Source of the DNA: DATJBF01 sp035515475
GTDB lineage: Bacteria; Verrucomicrobiota; Verrucomicrobiia; Palsa-1439
Assembly (NCBI GenBank): GCA_035515475.1
Contig: DATJBF010000073.1
Location: forward strand, 1 to 64,000
Length of the DNA stretch: 64,000 nt
Direction of reading: 5' to 3'
The position numbers and the translations under genes are program-made. A model generated the notes under the pieces. The model ran no database searches, was not told where the DNA came from, and saw nothing but the letters and a program-made list of their open reading frames with translations. This document shows positions 1 to 10,203 of the stretch, piece after piece; the stretch's first letter is position 1, and each line of letters begins with the position of its first letter.

Positions 1-305
1 CCTGTCCCGGGTGCCGAGATGAACACGTTAGTCACGGTCAGCGTCCCCGGCTGGCTGACCGTCGTACTGTCGATGGTGACCGTCCGGGTATGGATTCCTC
101 CAATCAGCCCGGCCTCATTAGTAATCATGCAGGCGGATTGATTGATGGAGGGTGCGCCAAGTTGCCAATTCGACGCCGTGGCCCAGTTCCACGTGCCGCT
201 AGCCGTATTTGACCAGTCATTGGTCGTCAAGGCGGCGTGCGCGATCGGGCCGCAGGCGATGCCTAATAGGACGGCGATGGGTGCGGCGAGTAATCTGGAT
301 TTCAT
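1..305 (-). CDS. Secreted Trp-rich repeat protein, N-terminal part only
   Basis: The gene starts at ATG 305-303 and runs off the left edge, so about 101 residues are visible. Residues 1-24 form a clear Sec signal peptide (MKS-R, a hydrophobic stretch, then cleavage near IAHA-A). The mature start is rich in Trp, Asn and Thr with spaced W...W...NW residues (WSNTASGTWNWATASNW). This resembles the autotransporter-associated beta-strand repeat proteins abundant in Verrucomicrobia and Planctomycetes. The Shine-Dalgarno GAGGAG lies about 9 bases upstream. Its ATG overlaps the stop of a possible leader ORF (ATGA). Function is unknown; probably exported to the surface or periplasm. The family call rests on composition and spacing only. 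Confidence 0.65.
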   Translation of the reverse strand, partial: MKSRLLAAPIAVLLGIACGPIAHAALTTNDWSNTASGTWNWATASNWQLGAPSINQSACMITNEAGLIGGIHTRTVTIDSTTVSQPGTLTVTNVFISAPGT

Positions 306-409
306 GGGTGTGATTCTCCTCGGTGCCAGCTGAACGCCATGGCGGCGATGATTCTGGTGTTTATGTTTGGGCTCTTAGAAATGCTCGTGAGCCATCGTCG
401 GGTTCTCAT
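302..409 (-). CDS. Possible 35-aa leader ORF coupled to the secreted protein
   Basis: ATG 409-407 is preceded by AGGAG (424-420) with a 10-base spacer. The frame is open for 35 codons and ends in TGA at 304-302, sharing ATGA with the next gene's start. The ribosome-binding stretch (AGGAGAAATCACCCG) closely resembles the one before the downstream ATG (AGGAGAATCACACCC). The product is basic and has no recognisable domain. It could be a coupling leader peptide, a duplicated initiation region, or chance. Confidence 0.28.
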   Translation of the reverse strand: MRTRRWLTSISKSPNINTRIIAAMAFSWHRGESHP

Positions 410-1054
410 CGGGTGATTTCTCCTAGGCAACGACGAAGACGCTCCGCGCAGAACGCGGGCATGGAAAGAGCGTTGCGTCGAAATGAACCGCTCTCCGATG
501 CCACTCGCCTCTGCTTTTGAAGTCAGTATGCCACGCACTGCTGGAGGGGGTTTGCGACCTGGACGCCAGCCTGCTCGCTTCTCCAGAGCTCGGCACAATG
601 ACACCGATTCGCCAAAAGTCAACTGGGCCCGAAATCGCAACCGCCCACTCGCGGGACCGTGGAAAACAGAAAGGGCCGCGCCCACAAAGCTTGGCCCTAC
701 CGCTTACAGACTTTCTTTCAAACAATGTTCCAAGCGCGGCTCCAGGGCATGTGCTTCATCAGCCGCATACGTTATTCGGGCTTAAGCCGCAGAAGTGGTG
801 GGGATATCAGAAACGGGAAGACTTCTTGGGGAAGCCCTATGGATAATAGCGCACAAACCGCTATGGTTTGGATTGCCCGTCGTCAACGAAGCGCACCTGC
901 GGCGGTCATTTACCGGTGGGCACCGCAAAAGCGTTCTCGGGTACCGTCCTCGTTTCCCTTCTCCGTGCCACGGGGTTGCCACGGAACGCTCTTGCGGGAG
1001 AAAGATGGGGCAGGGGAGAGAAGTTAGAACAGCCTGAATTAACAGGGGTTGTGT
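410..1054. other. Non-coding stretch between secreted gene and tRNA
   Basis: I see no convincing gene here: open frames are short, overlap each other and lack recognisable domains. One hairpin, AGGGCC/GGCCCT (672-677 with 693-698), has no adjacent T run, so it is not a strong terminator. The stretch should contain the promoter of the leftward secreted gene and the 3' end of the tRNA transcript. Confidence 0.5.
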
Positions 1055-1132
1055 TGGTGGGCCCGGTAGGATTCGAACCTACGACCAAGGGATTATGAGT
1101 CCCCTGCTCTGAACCAGCTGAGCTACGGGCCC
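1055..1132 (-). tRNA. tRNA with CAU anticodon, probably tRNA-Ile2 (CCA encoded)
   Basis: Read on the minus strand, the sequence folds as a complete cloverleaf: acceptor GGGCCCG pairing with CGGGCCC, D arm GCTC-AGCTGGTTCA-GAGC, anticodon stem GGGGA with loop CTCATAA, and T arm GTAGG-TTCGAAT-CCTAC. The discriminator A is followed by an encoded CCA (1057-1055). The anticodon CAT is at 1097-1095. The stretch ACTCATAATC followed by TTGGTCG matches the bacterial minor isoleucine tRNA whose C34 becomes lysidine (TilS) more closely than elongator Met. Automated tools would probably label it Met(CAT). Confidence 0.93.
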
Positions 1133-1404
1133 ATCTGGCTGGTGGGAAGATAGGACGCCCGTCACTCGTTGGAAAGCGCAAAACAGGGGAGCGAGCACAC
1201 GGATCGGCCAGTGGGCATCCCCTCAACCTGACCACGTGGAACGTGGCAAGCCTTCTCCCCGTGGAACGGGGCGAAGGGATCAGTTATTGGTGGAGCGTTC
1301 CCAATCGAAAGCCGTGGAGCCGCGATTCGCCATCCAAGATTCGCAATCGGCTCGGCGGAAGCCTCGCCCTCCCGTATTATCGCGCGGCAACCACTCGGGA
1401 AAAG

Positions 1405-3087
1405 TCAGAGCCCCTGGGCTTGGAGGAACCCTTCGACCTGGCGGAGCCGGGTCGGGTGACGCATCTTGCGCAGCGCTTTGGCTTCGATCTGGCGGATGCG
1501 TTCGCGGGTGACGCGGAACTGGCGTCCGACCTCCTCGAGCGTGCGGCAATAGCCGTCGCCCAAGCCGAACCGCAACATGAGCACCTTGCGCTCCCGCTCG
1601 GTCAGCGTGTCCAGAACATCGTTGAGTTTCTCCTTGAGCAGGGAGTACGACGCCATGTCGGAGGGATTATCGGCCGTCTTGTCTTCGATGAGATCGCCGA
1701 AACTGGTGTCTTCGCTGTCGCCGATGGGCGATTGCAGGGAAATCGGCTGTTGGGCCATCTTGAGCACGGCCCGGACACGGTCAACGGGCATCTGCATTTC
1801 TTCGGAGACTTCTTCGGGGGTCGGTTCGCGGCCGAATTCCTGGAGGAGTTGTTTCTGCACGCGCATCAGTTTGTTGATCGTTTCGATCATGTGGACGGGG
1901 ATACGGATCGTGCGGGCCTGATCGGCAATCGAGCGGGTAATGGCCTGCCGAATCCACCACGTGGCGTACGTGGAAAACTTGTAACCACGGCGGTACTCGA
2001 ACTTCTCGACGGCCTTCATCAGGCCCATATTGCCTTCCTGAATCAGGTCGAGGAACGACAGACCGCGGTTCGTGTATTTCTTGGCGATCGAGATCACCAG
2101 ACGCAGATTGGCCTCGACCATCTCGCTCTTGGCCTGGACCGCCCGTTTCATCCACGACTTGAGTTCGTCGTGGGCCATCACAAACTCCTCGGTGGTCATG
2201 CGGGCGGTCAGTTCCAGCTTCTTCAGCTTCCGCTCTTCGGCGCGCAAATCAGCTTCGGCGTCGGGCGACTTGCGCAGCCGTTCCAATCCTTCAATCTGGA
2301 ACAGCACCTCGTCGAATTTCTCGCGCACTTCGTTGGCCTTCTCGACGAATTCCTCGAGTACCTTCTGTTTGAAGTAGAACTTTTCAAACAGCTTCTGGAG
2401 TCCCACGTCGGCCTTCTTGAACTCGCGATGGAGCTTGGCCTGCTCGCGCTTGCTGAGGCCGGACCGGGCCAGCTTCTCGTAACGGGCGTCCACCTGGCCG
2501 TCGGTCTTTTCGATCTGCGCCAACAACCGCGGCAGGATGCGCATGTATTGCTCGCGGCTGTCGATCTTCTTGTCGATGATGACGCGGTCGAACCGCTCCC
2601 GCCCGCTCAGGAGTCGCTTGGCCAGCGCGACGTGTTCCTTGGCGGTGAATCCGAAATTGTTGATGATTTGTTTGACGTGGTTCTCGGCGACCTCGATGCG
2701 CTTGGAGATCTCGACTTCCTGTTCGCGCGTGAGCAACGGGACCTGGCCCATCTGCTTCAGGTACATCCGAACGGGGTCATCCAGAATATCGAGCCGCGAA
2801 TCAACCTTCTGGGTTTCCTTTTCCTCTTCGGCCTCCCGCTTGAACCGATCCACCTCGGAGGCATCGATAATCTCAATGTCCATCCCGCGGAGTAGAATGA
2901 GGATGGCGTCGAGCGCGTCGGGGGACAGAATGTTTTCGGGCAGAATATCGTTAACGTCACCGTAGGTCAGGTACCCCTGTTCCTTGGCGAGCTTGATCAA
3001 CTCCTTGATCTTCTCGTTTTTCTCGTCGCGATCGAGTTGCGGCGGTTCCGGAACGGTAGTTCTCTTGCGGCGATTATCTTTCGACAT
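1405..3087 (-). CDS. rpoD: RNA polymerase primary sigma factor (sigma-70)
   Basis: This 560-residue housekeeping sigma factor directs RNA polymerase to most promoters. Region 1.1 is present (residues 23-80, GYLTYGDVNDILPE), followed by region 1.2 (DDPVRMYLKQMG, 103-114) and a charged non-conserved spacer of about 180 residues. Region 2 (about 320-395) includes the -10 recognition and melting helix (FSTYATWWIRQAITR). Region 3 is about 400-475. Region 4 (490-548) carries the helix-turn-helix RVTRERIRQIEAKALRK. It follows dnaG by 25 bases and closes the cvpA-dnaG-rpoD operon. A 272-bp non-coding gap separates it from the tRNA. Confidence 0.98.
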   Translation of the reverse strand: MSKDNRRKRTTVPEPPQLDRDEKNEKIKELIKLAKEQGYLTYGDVNDILPENILSPDALDAILILLRGMDIEIIDASEVDRFKREAEEEKETQKVDSRLDILDDPVRMYLKQMGQVPLLTREQEVEISKRIEVAENHVKQIINNFGFTAKEHVALAKRLLSGRERFDRVIIDKKIDSREQYMRILPRLLAQIEKTDGQVDARYEKLARSGLSKREQAKLHREFKKADVGLQKLFEKFYFKQKVLEEFVEKANEVREKFDEVLFQIEGLERLRKSPDAEADLRAEERKLKKLELTARMTTEEFVMAHDELKSWMKRAVQAKSEMVEANLRLVISIAKKYTNRGLSFLDLIQEGNMGLMKAVEKFEYRRGYKFSTYATWWIRQAITRSIADQARTIRIPVHMIETINKLMRVQKQLLQEFGREPTPEEVSEEMQMPVDRVRAVLKMAQQPISLQSPIGDSEDTSFGDLIEDKTADNPSDMASYSLLKEKLNDVLDTLTERERKVLMLRFGLGDGYCRTLEEVGRQFRVTRERIRQIEAKALRKMRHPTRLRQVEGFLQAQGL

Positions 3088-3112
3088 AAACCTCTAAGGG
3101 ACGCAGAGTAAG

Positions 3113-4951
3113 TTACCTTTTCTCCAACGAAAGCTGCGCAATATGGTCTAGTTTGTGGCGCAAGTCAAGTACCCGTCGTTGCAGCCGGGCGAGCTCGACC
3201 ACGGCCAGCCCGGGCCGCTCCAATTGACGACGCAACTCGTGCAATTGCTGAGTCAGCCATCCCCTTTCCAGCGTGGCGAGGCAATCTGCCGCAGCCGCTT
3301 CAGGCCGCTTGGCGAGATCTGCGCTCAGGAGCAATTCGGACAAGAGTTGGCTTGTTTCTTCCCGCTGCGGCTGGTTCAGCAGTGTGTTCGGCCCGTTCCA
3401 GTGCCCGGCGTCGTGAAACCGCAACACATCCTGAATCAGTTGCCCGGCGACGCTACCGCTCAACCATGCCGCATCCAGTCGTTGCGCCACCAACTCGATC
3501 ACGCGGTCGTCGGCCAACATGGTTCGCAACAGCATCGCCTCCGCGGGGGACCCGCGCGAACGATCCGCTGCCACTTCTTCCGCGGGAGCAGCCGAGTCAA
3601 CATCGACGCTTGCGCCCCGGTCCCGCCGGCTGCCGACGAGTTTCGCCACTTCTTTGCGGAGTGCGTCTTCGCTAATGTCCAACTTTCGGGCGGTCTGCTG
3701 GGCGTACGTGGCGAGCAGAATGGGGCTCGAAATGCGCGCGAGCCATTCGGCCATTTGCCGCCCGATCTGGAGTTTGCCCCGGTCCGAGTCGGGGTCGTAT
3801 TGCTGCGACAAACGATCGAGCAGATAGACGAAGAAGCTCGGTGCCTTGGCCAACAACGCCTTCAACCTTTCCGCTCCGAGCGTCTTCACAAAACTGTCGG
3901 GGTCGTGTCCTTGCGGCAACACGGCGACGCGGATAACGACGCCCGCGTCCCACAGCGGCTCGGCGCTGCGCACGACGGCGTTCTGGCCCGCGGCATCGGC
4001 GTCAAACATTAGCACAACCTCCTCGGCGTAGCGCTTGAGAATGCGCGCGTGGTGTTCGGTCAGGGCCGTGCCCTGCGGGGCGACGACGTTCTCGATGCCG
4101 GCTTCGTGACACGAAATCGTGTCGACCTGACCTTCGCAAACAATCGCGCATTTCTCCTCAAGGATCGCCCGCTTGGCCTTATCGAGCGCGAAGAGGACCC
4201 GGCCTTTCTGGAAGATCGGTGTTTCGGGCGAGTTGACGTACTTCGGCTGGCCGGCCGCGGCGGGCCGGTCCTTGGCGTCCGTGAGGATCCGGCCGCTGAA
4301 CCCCACGACGCGTCCCTGTTCATCGGTGATCGGGAACACGAGCCGTCCGCGAAACCGGTCATAAAACCCGTCCCCACTTTCGCGTCGGAGCGCGAGCCCG
4401 GCGGTTTCGAGCTGTTCCGCGGAGAACTTCTTGGTCGCGGCGTACTGAAGGAGGGCATCCCACGCGTCTGGCGAATAGCCGAGTCGCCACCGCTGGGCGA
4501 TTTCGGACGTGATCTTGCGTTTCTGCAGATACTCGCGGGCCGGCGCGGCGCTCTGTTCCCGGAGCAAGTTGTGGTGAAAGAAATTCGCTGCCAATTCATG
4601 GAGCTTGAAGAGCGGGTCCTTCTGGTCGCGGGTCGGTTCGCCGGCGCGTTCTTCAAACGCGATCTTGATCCCGGCGCGTTCGGCCAGCCGGCGAACGGCG
4701 CCAACGAAATCGAGGTTTTCGTACTTCATCACGAAGGTAAACACGTCGCCGCCGGCGCCGCAGCCGAAGCAGTGCCAGATCTGCTTTTGGGGATTGACGT
4801 TGAAGCTGGGGGTCTTCTCTTTGTGGAACGGGCACAGGGCGCGGAAGTTGGCGCCGGCACGTTTCAGGGGGAAATACGAGCCGATCACCTCGACAACGTC
4901 GTTGTTCTGGCGAACCTGCTCGAGTACTGAATCGGAAATGAGACCACGCAC
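3113..4951 (-). CDS. dnaG: DNA primase
   Basis: This 612-residue replicative primase makes RNA primers at the fork together with DnaB. The N-terminal CHC2 zinc ribbon has C40, H43, C61 and C64 (CPFH ... CFGCGAGGD). The catalytic core follows, with a TOPRIM fold at about 265-345 (acidic E in VCEGQVDTISCHEAG, DxD in LMFDADAAG). The C-terminal 150 residues form the less conserved helicase-binding region. Translation starts at GTG (4951-4949), two bases after the cvpA stop, with no clear Shine-Dalgarno, which suggests coupling. Gene order cvpA-dnaG-rpoD is standard except that rpsU is missing. Confidence 0.97.
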   Translation of the reverse strand: MRGLISDSVLEQVRQNNDVVEVIGSYFPLKRAGANFRALCPFHKEKTPSFNVNPQKQIWHCFGCGAGGDVFTFVMKYENLDFVGAVRRLAERAGIKIAFEERAGEPTRDQKDPLFKLHELAANFFHHNLLREQSAAPAREYLQKRKITSEIAQRWRLGYSPDAWDALLQYAATKKFSAEQLETAGLALRRESGDGFYDRFRGRLVFPITDEQGRVVGFSGRILTDAKDRPAAAGQPKYVNSPETPIFQKGRVLFALDKAKRAILEEKCAIVCEGQVDTISCHEAGIENVVAPQGTALTEHHARILKRYAEEVVLMFDADAAGQNAVVRSAEPLWDAGVVIRVAVLPQGHDPDSFVKTLGAERLKALLAKAPSFFVYLLDRLSQQYDPDSDRGKLQIGRQMAEWLARISSPILLATYAQQTARKLDISEDALRKEVAKLVGSRRDRGASVDVDSAAPAEEVAADRSRGSPAEAMLLRTMLADDRVIELVAQRLDAAWLSGSVAGQLIQDVLRFHDAGHWNGPNTLLNQPQREETSQLLSELLLSADLAKRPEAAAADCLATLERGWLTQQLHELRRQLERPGLAVVELARLQRRVLDLRHKLDHIAQLSLEKR

Positions 4952-4953
4952 GG

Positions 4954-5568
4954 CTACGGGGCGGTTGTTGGCGAGGGCTTGGCATTCGTCGAGCCGGCTG
5001 CCTCATAGTTCGGCTCGGGCCGCCGCTTCAGGTCGGGCAGCAATCCCGTCTTCTTCTCTGGAGCCGGCCTCTCGAACATGGCTTTGACCGTGGGCACTTG
5101 CGCGGCGACGAACGACCCGAACCGCGATTGTTCGCCGACCTGGCGGCGCCAGTAGTCGCTGCCGGACAGGCACACGAACGCGGTCACCCACGCCATGATT
5201 ACGAGCATGCGGACCACACCGGCCAAGCTGCCGCCGACGTTTTCGACCAGGGCCGCCAGCTTGAGCTTTTGCACGTGCCGGTGGACGGCGAGCCGCGCCG
5301 CGAGCGCCAGCAAATGGACGACCACGGCGATGCTCACGAACGCGACGAGATACACCGCTTCCTCGTTGAGCGGCGAGTGTGCTTGCAGCCAATTGCCGAA
5401 CGGTTGATAGAACTGGAAGGCGAGCACGATCATCAATACCAGTCCGATGACGCGGATAATCTCGCCCGTCAGCCCGGCGCGGAGGCCGCTCCATAAGCCG
5501 TAAATCAATGCCACGATGACAACGAAGTCGTACCAGTTCAGTGCTCGCAAAGCTACAGGACCCCCCAC
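4954..5568 (-). CDS. cvpA: CvpA family inner-membrane protein
   Basis: This 204-residue protein has four predicted membrane helices in its first 140 residues and starts with the typical NWYDFVVIVALIYG. The family (colicin V production protein) is a small inner-membrane protein of unclear biochemistry, linked to envelope stress tolerance. The C-terminal 60 residues are hydrophilic and Pro-rich. I take GTG 5568 as the start because the conserved NWYDF falls about 10 residues in; a TTG five codons later is also possible. It is the first gene of the dnaG-rpoD operon. Confidence 0.85.
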   Translation of the reverse strand: MGGPVALRALNWYDFVVIVALIYGLWSGLRAGLTGEIIRVIGLVLMIVLAFQFYQPFGNWLQAHSPLNEEAVYLVAFVSIAVVVHLLALAARLAVHRHVQKLKLAALVENVGGSLAGVVRMLVIMAWVTAFVCLSGSDYWRRQVGEQSRFGSFVAAQVPTVKAMFERPAPEKKTGLLPDLKRRPEPNYEAAGSTNAKPSPTTAP

Positions 5569-5694
5569 ATGGTGCTATGAGCCTAGCGAAAAGGAGCGCA
5601 GAATTCTAGACAATTCGCGAGGAACGCGCGGCAAACGGCGTTCTGTGGGGGTCCCGGAGGTCTTGCAGACCAAGCGCCCCGCTTGGCGACTCCA

Positions 5695-6543
5695 TCAATT
5701 CGTTTGGGCTTTCAGGTGTAGGATGTAGTCCTCGAAGTCGGCCTGCCAGCGGCCGCTGTCCTGGCCGAAGCGTCTGTGGAAGCTGGCGATATCGTCCTTG
5801 CCGAGTTTAAGGTCCTGGAGGTAACGGCGAAACTCGCCCTGCTGGAACCGGTCTCCGTTCGAGTTCAGCAGGTAATACACGAGCGCCCAACTCATTGGGT
5901 AGGCAACGTTGGCGTTGGCGTAGAACGTGGAGCGGTCCCACTGGATCAATTGCGCCAGCGGCGGAGCTTGCTTGTTGAGGATCAGGTATTGCGCCAGCAT
6001 CAGCTTCTGTCGGCTGACCTGGCCGACGTTGAAGTGCGTGCCGGTGACGAAGCTCGTCTCGAAATACTGCGCCATGCCTTCGTTGAGCCACAACGGAATC
6101 TGCTGGCCGAGTTCGTAGCCGATGAACTGATGAAATCCTTCGTGCGCCAGCACCCGCCACAGGTTCGCGTCCTGATAGGTGACGAGTTCATAAAACTGGT
6201 TGCCTGCCTCGTCCGTCTTGAAATAGCAATAGCCCGCCAGACCGGCGTGGGTCAGCGTCACCACGCTTCCGGCGTAACGGCGGAAATCGTCGGGATTGTC
6301 GAACACGATTACGCGGGTACCCTCTTTCAGCGTCCAGTTGTTGAAGTACTTCTCGTACTGGCGCAGCATCCCGTTCATGAACATGTTGATTTCGAACGCC
6401 AATTGATGTCCACCCTGTGCGAACACCTGGTAACGCCCCTGGGTCACGTTGGCGAAATCCGCAATCGAGGGCGCGTCCGCTTGTTGTGCCCACGCCTGGC
6501 TCGCCGCCAACACGAACGCAAAGCATAGAATTCTTCGGATCAT
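5695..6543 (-). CDS. Secreted peptidase-MA-like (DUF1570-type) metalloprotein
   Basis: The 282-residue protein begins with a signal peptide (about residues 1-20, cleaved after AWA) at ATG 6543. It carries a gluzincin-like zinc site: HEGFH (HExxH) followed about 20 residues later by NEGMAQYFE, where the Glu is the likely third ligand. This matches the peptidase MA superfamily / DUF1570 arrangement common in Planctomycetes and Verrucomicrobia. Substrate unknown; it probably acts in the periplasm or outside the cell. The gene stands alone, divergent from lysS. TATAGT at 6556-6551 lies only 7 bases before the ATG, so a very short or absent leader is possible. Confidence 0.75.
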   Translation of the reverse strand: MIRRILCFAFVLAASQAWAQQADAPSIADFANVTQGRYQVFAQGGHQLAFEINMFMNGMLRQYEKYFNNWTLKEGTRVIVFDNPDDFRRYAGSVVTLTHAGLAGYCYFKTDEAGNQFYELVTYQDANLWRVLAHEGFHQFIGYELGQQIPLWLNEGMAQYFETSFVTGTHFNVGQVSRQKLMLAQYLILNKQAPPLAQLIQWDRSTFYANANVAYPMSWALVYYLLNSNGDRFQQGEFRRYLQDLKLGKDDIASFHRRFGQDSGRWQADFEDYILHLKAQTN

Positions 6544-6723
6544 CGCGCTTACTATATCCCAGGTTTTTAGAAACACCACTCCGCCGTGGAAGTTTCCCCC
6601 GGGGCCCGGCCGATGCGTTTTGGCGTTGCCCGGCTCGGAGGCGGCACCGGCCAGTTTCGAGTCCGGACCGGCCATCGTTTTCCATTGCCCGACCCCCAGC
6701 CACCGGCTATTCTGCGCGGCGGC

Positions 6724-8163
<1,440 letters not shown>

Positions 8164-8257
8164 GAAATCCGAAATTCGAATGTCGAAATCCGAAACAAAT
8201 TCGAAATTCGAATTTCAGCGATTCTTTCGGATTTCGGATTTCGGATTTCGGATTTAT
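8164..8257. repeat. TTTCGGA tandem repeat with inverted copies (hairpin)
   Basis: Four perfect tandem copies of TTTCGGA occupy 8225-8252. The left half (8164-8195) holds the reverse complement in degenerate form (AAATCCGAAATTCGAA...AAATCCGAAA). A central palindromic AAATTCGAAATTCGAATTT separates them. The arms can pair over about 30 bases. The element fills nearly the whole gap between lysS and lolC/E. It may end lysS transcription or be an intergenic repeat family. Confidence 0.85.
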
Positions 8258-8265
8258 TTGCCCAG

Positions 8266-9498
8266 ATGACGCGTCTTCCCTTCGAGCTGTTCCTCGGGCT
8301 TCGTTATCTCAAACCCAAGCGCACGTTTGTTTCGGTGATTACGTTGATCTCGTTGGCGGGGGTGACCATCGGCGTCTGGGTGCTGATCGTGGTCATCGCG
8401 GTGATGAGCGGGTTCGACCGCGAGTTGCGCGACAAACTCATGGGCATGTACGCGCACGTCACCGTGACGGGCGGGCTGATCGAACACAGCGACCAGTTGC
8501 TGAAGACGGTGCTGGCTACGCCGCACGTGAGAGCGGCGTCGCCATTCGCGATGGGGCTGGTGTTGATCGAATTCGACCGCCACGTCGCGACGCCGTATCT
8601 GAAGGGGATCGATCCGCAACGTGAAGTGACCGTCAGCAAGCTTGGCGGCTACATCAAGGAAGGCCGCCTTGATTTGGCCGGCGACAAGGTCGTCATCGGG
8701 AGCGAACTCGCCTCGCAATACGGGATTGTCCTCGGCGACAAGATCACGGTCTATTCACCCCGCAATCTCGAGAAGAAGGGGGAAGAGGTTTATCTGCCGA
8801 TGGAATTGACGGTCACGGGCATTTTTGAGTCGGGCATGTACGAGTACGATGCGGGGTTGATCTTCACCTCGCTGGAAACCGCGCAGGAATTGTACGACCT
8901 CGGCAACGCGGTGCACGGAATCGAGGTCACCACCGACGACCCGATCGTTGGTGCCCGGGAAGTGGCGGAGGCGTTGAATAGAAAGCTCCCACCTCCGTTG
9001 CGGGCCCAAACGTGGGCGCAGATGAACCAACGGCTGCTCGGCGCGATCCAGGTCGAGAAATCGGTGATGTTCTTCATCCTGACGTTCATCGTCGTCGTGG
9101 CGGCATTTGGAATCATGAGCACCTTGATCACGGTCACGGTCCAGAAGACGCGCGAGATCGGGGTCATGAAGGCGTTGGGCGCGGCTTCCGGGAAGATCCT
9201 CCGAATTTTCCTGCTCCAGGGATTCATCGTCGGGGTGTTTGGCGTGGCGCTTGGGGTTGGGCTCGGTCTGGTGACGGTGCACAACATCAATCCGATCAAC
9301 CATTTCCTGTCGCACGTGGTGGGCATCGAGTTGTTTCCGCGCGAGATCTACAATTTCCCGAGCATCCCGGCGTTGCTGACGGTGCGCGATCTGCTGACGA
9401 TCGGGTTATCGGCGTTGGTGATCTGCACGCTCGCCGGTCTATTGCCGGCGTTGCGCGCCGCGCGCCTCGAACCCGTGGAGGCCCTGCGCTATGAGTGA
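8266..9498 (+). CDS. lolC: LolC/LolE-type lipoprotein-releasing ABC permease
   Basis: This 410-residue inner-membrane permease has one N-terminal helix (about 25-50, LISLAGVTIGVWVLIVVIAV), a large periplasmic MacB-like domain (about 55-260) and three C-terminal helices of the FtsX domain (about 270-400, with the coupling stretch KTREIGVMKALGA). With LolD it extracts mature lipoproteins from the inner membrane for outer-membrane delivery. Only one permease gene is present here, so the complex is probably a LolC/E homodimer plus LolD. It overlaps lolD by 8 bases. Confidence 0.92.
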   Translation: MTRLPFELFLGLRYLKPKRTFVSVITLISLAGVTIGVWVLIVVIAVMSGFDRELRDKLMGMYAHVTVTGGLIEHSDQLLKTVLATPHVRAASPFAMGLVLIEFDRHVATPYLKGIDPQREVTVSKLGGYIKEGRLDLAGDKVVIGSELASQYGIVLGDKITVYSPRNLEKKGEEVYLPMELTVTGIFESGMYEYDAGLIFTSLETAQELYDLGNAVHGIEVTTDDPIVGAREVAEALNRKLPPPLRAQTWAQMNQRLLGAIQVEKSVMFFILTFIVVVAAFGIMSTLITVTVQKTREIGVMKALGAASGKILRIFLLQGFIVGVFGVALGVGLGLVTVHNINPINHFLSHVVGIELFPREIYNFPSIPALLTVRDLLTIGLSALVICTLAGLLPALRAARLEPVEALRYE

Positions 9499-10177
9499 GG
9501 CAGGCGGGGACATTTTGGTTGCGAGGGGATTGCGCAAGACTTACACTTTGGGCGCGCGGCAGATCGAAGTCTTGCGGGGAATTGACGTGCAGGTGCGGCG
9601 CGGGGAAGCGCTGGTAATCGTCGGCGCGTCGGGGGCGGGCAAGAGTACGTTGCTGCACTTGCTGGGCGGATTGGATGCGCCATCGGAAGGCGACGTGAGC
9701 CTGGATGGCGCGTCGCTGTTTATGATGTCCGGCGCGGCGCGGACCCGGCTCCGCAATGAGCGGATTGGGTTCGTGTTCCAATCGTACAATTTGCTGCCCG
9801 AACTGGACGCACTGGAGAACGTGTGCCTGCCGGCGTTGGTTCAATCGCGCATCCGCCACGACGTGGCCGAGCGGGGAAGGGAGTTGCTTCGGGCGGTCGG
9901 GTTGGGCGAGCGGGCGGAGCACCGGCCGGCGGAGTTGAGCGGTGGCGAACAGCAGCGCGTGGCGATCGCGCGCGCGCTGATGAACCGGCCCGACTTGGTG
10001 CTGGCGGACGAGCCGACCGGCAACCTCGACTCGAAAACCGGAGAGGCGATTCTGGATTTGTTGTGGCAGCTTCGGGAAAGCTCGGGCACGACGCTGGTCA
10101 TGGTGACGCACGACCAGCATATCGCCCGTCGGGGCGAACGGGTGTTGGAGATTGCGGACGGAAGGCTTTTGGGGTAA
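9491..10177 (+). CDS. lolD: LolD-type ABC transporter ATPase
   Basis: The 228-residue nucleotide-binding subunit has Walker A GASGAGKST (about 42-50), Q-loop FQSYNLLPEL, signature LSGGEQQR, Walker B LVLADEPTGNLD and an H-loop MVTHDQHIA. These are the family features of LolD/MacB-type ATPases, which power lipoprotein release. The start ATG lies inside the last codons of lolC, so the two are translationally coupled. Confidence 0.95.
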   Translation: MSEAGGDILVARGLRKTYTLGARQIEVLRGIDVQVRRGEALVIVGASGAGKSTLLHLLGGLDAPSEGDVSLDGASLFMMSGAARTRLRNERIGFVFQSYNLLPELDALENVCLPALVQSRIRHDVAERGRELLRAVGLGERAEHRPAELSGGEQQRVAIARALMNRPDLVLADEPTGNLDSKTGEAILDLLWQLRESSGTTLVMVTHDQHIARRGERVLEIADGRLLG

Positions 10178-10203
10178 GTAACAACAAGACGCGGAGCACG
10201 ACA

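Noticed and set aside
1230..1275. Repeated CGTGGAACG near 1234 and 1259
   Set aside because: Two short direct copies without pairing or spacing that suggests a regulatory site or mobile element.
1243..2895. A 550-codon open frame on the plus strand
   Set aside because: It is exactly antisense to rpoD, whose sigma-factor domains are unmistakable. High GC makes such long antisense frames common.
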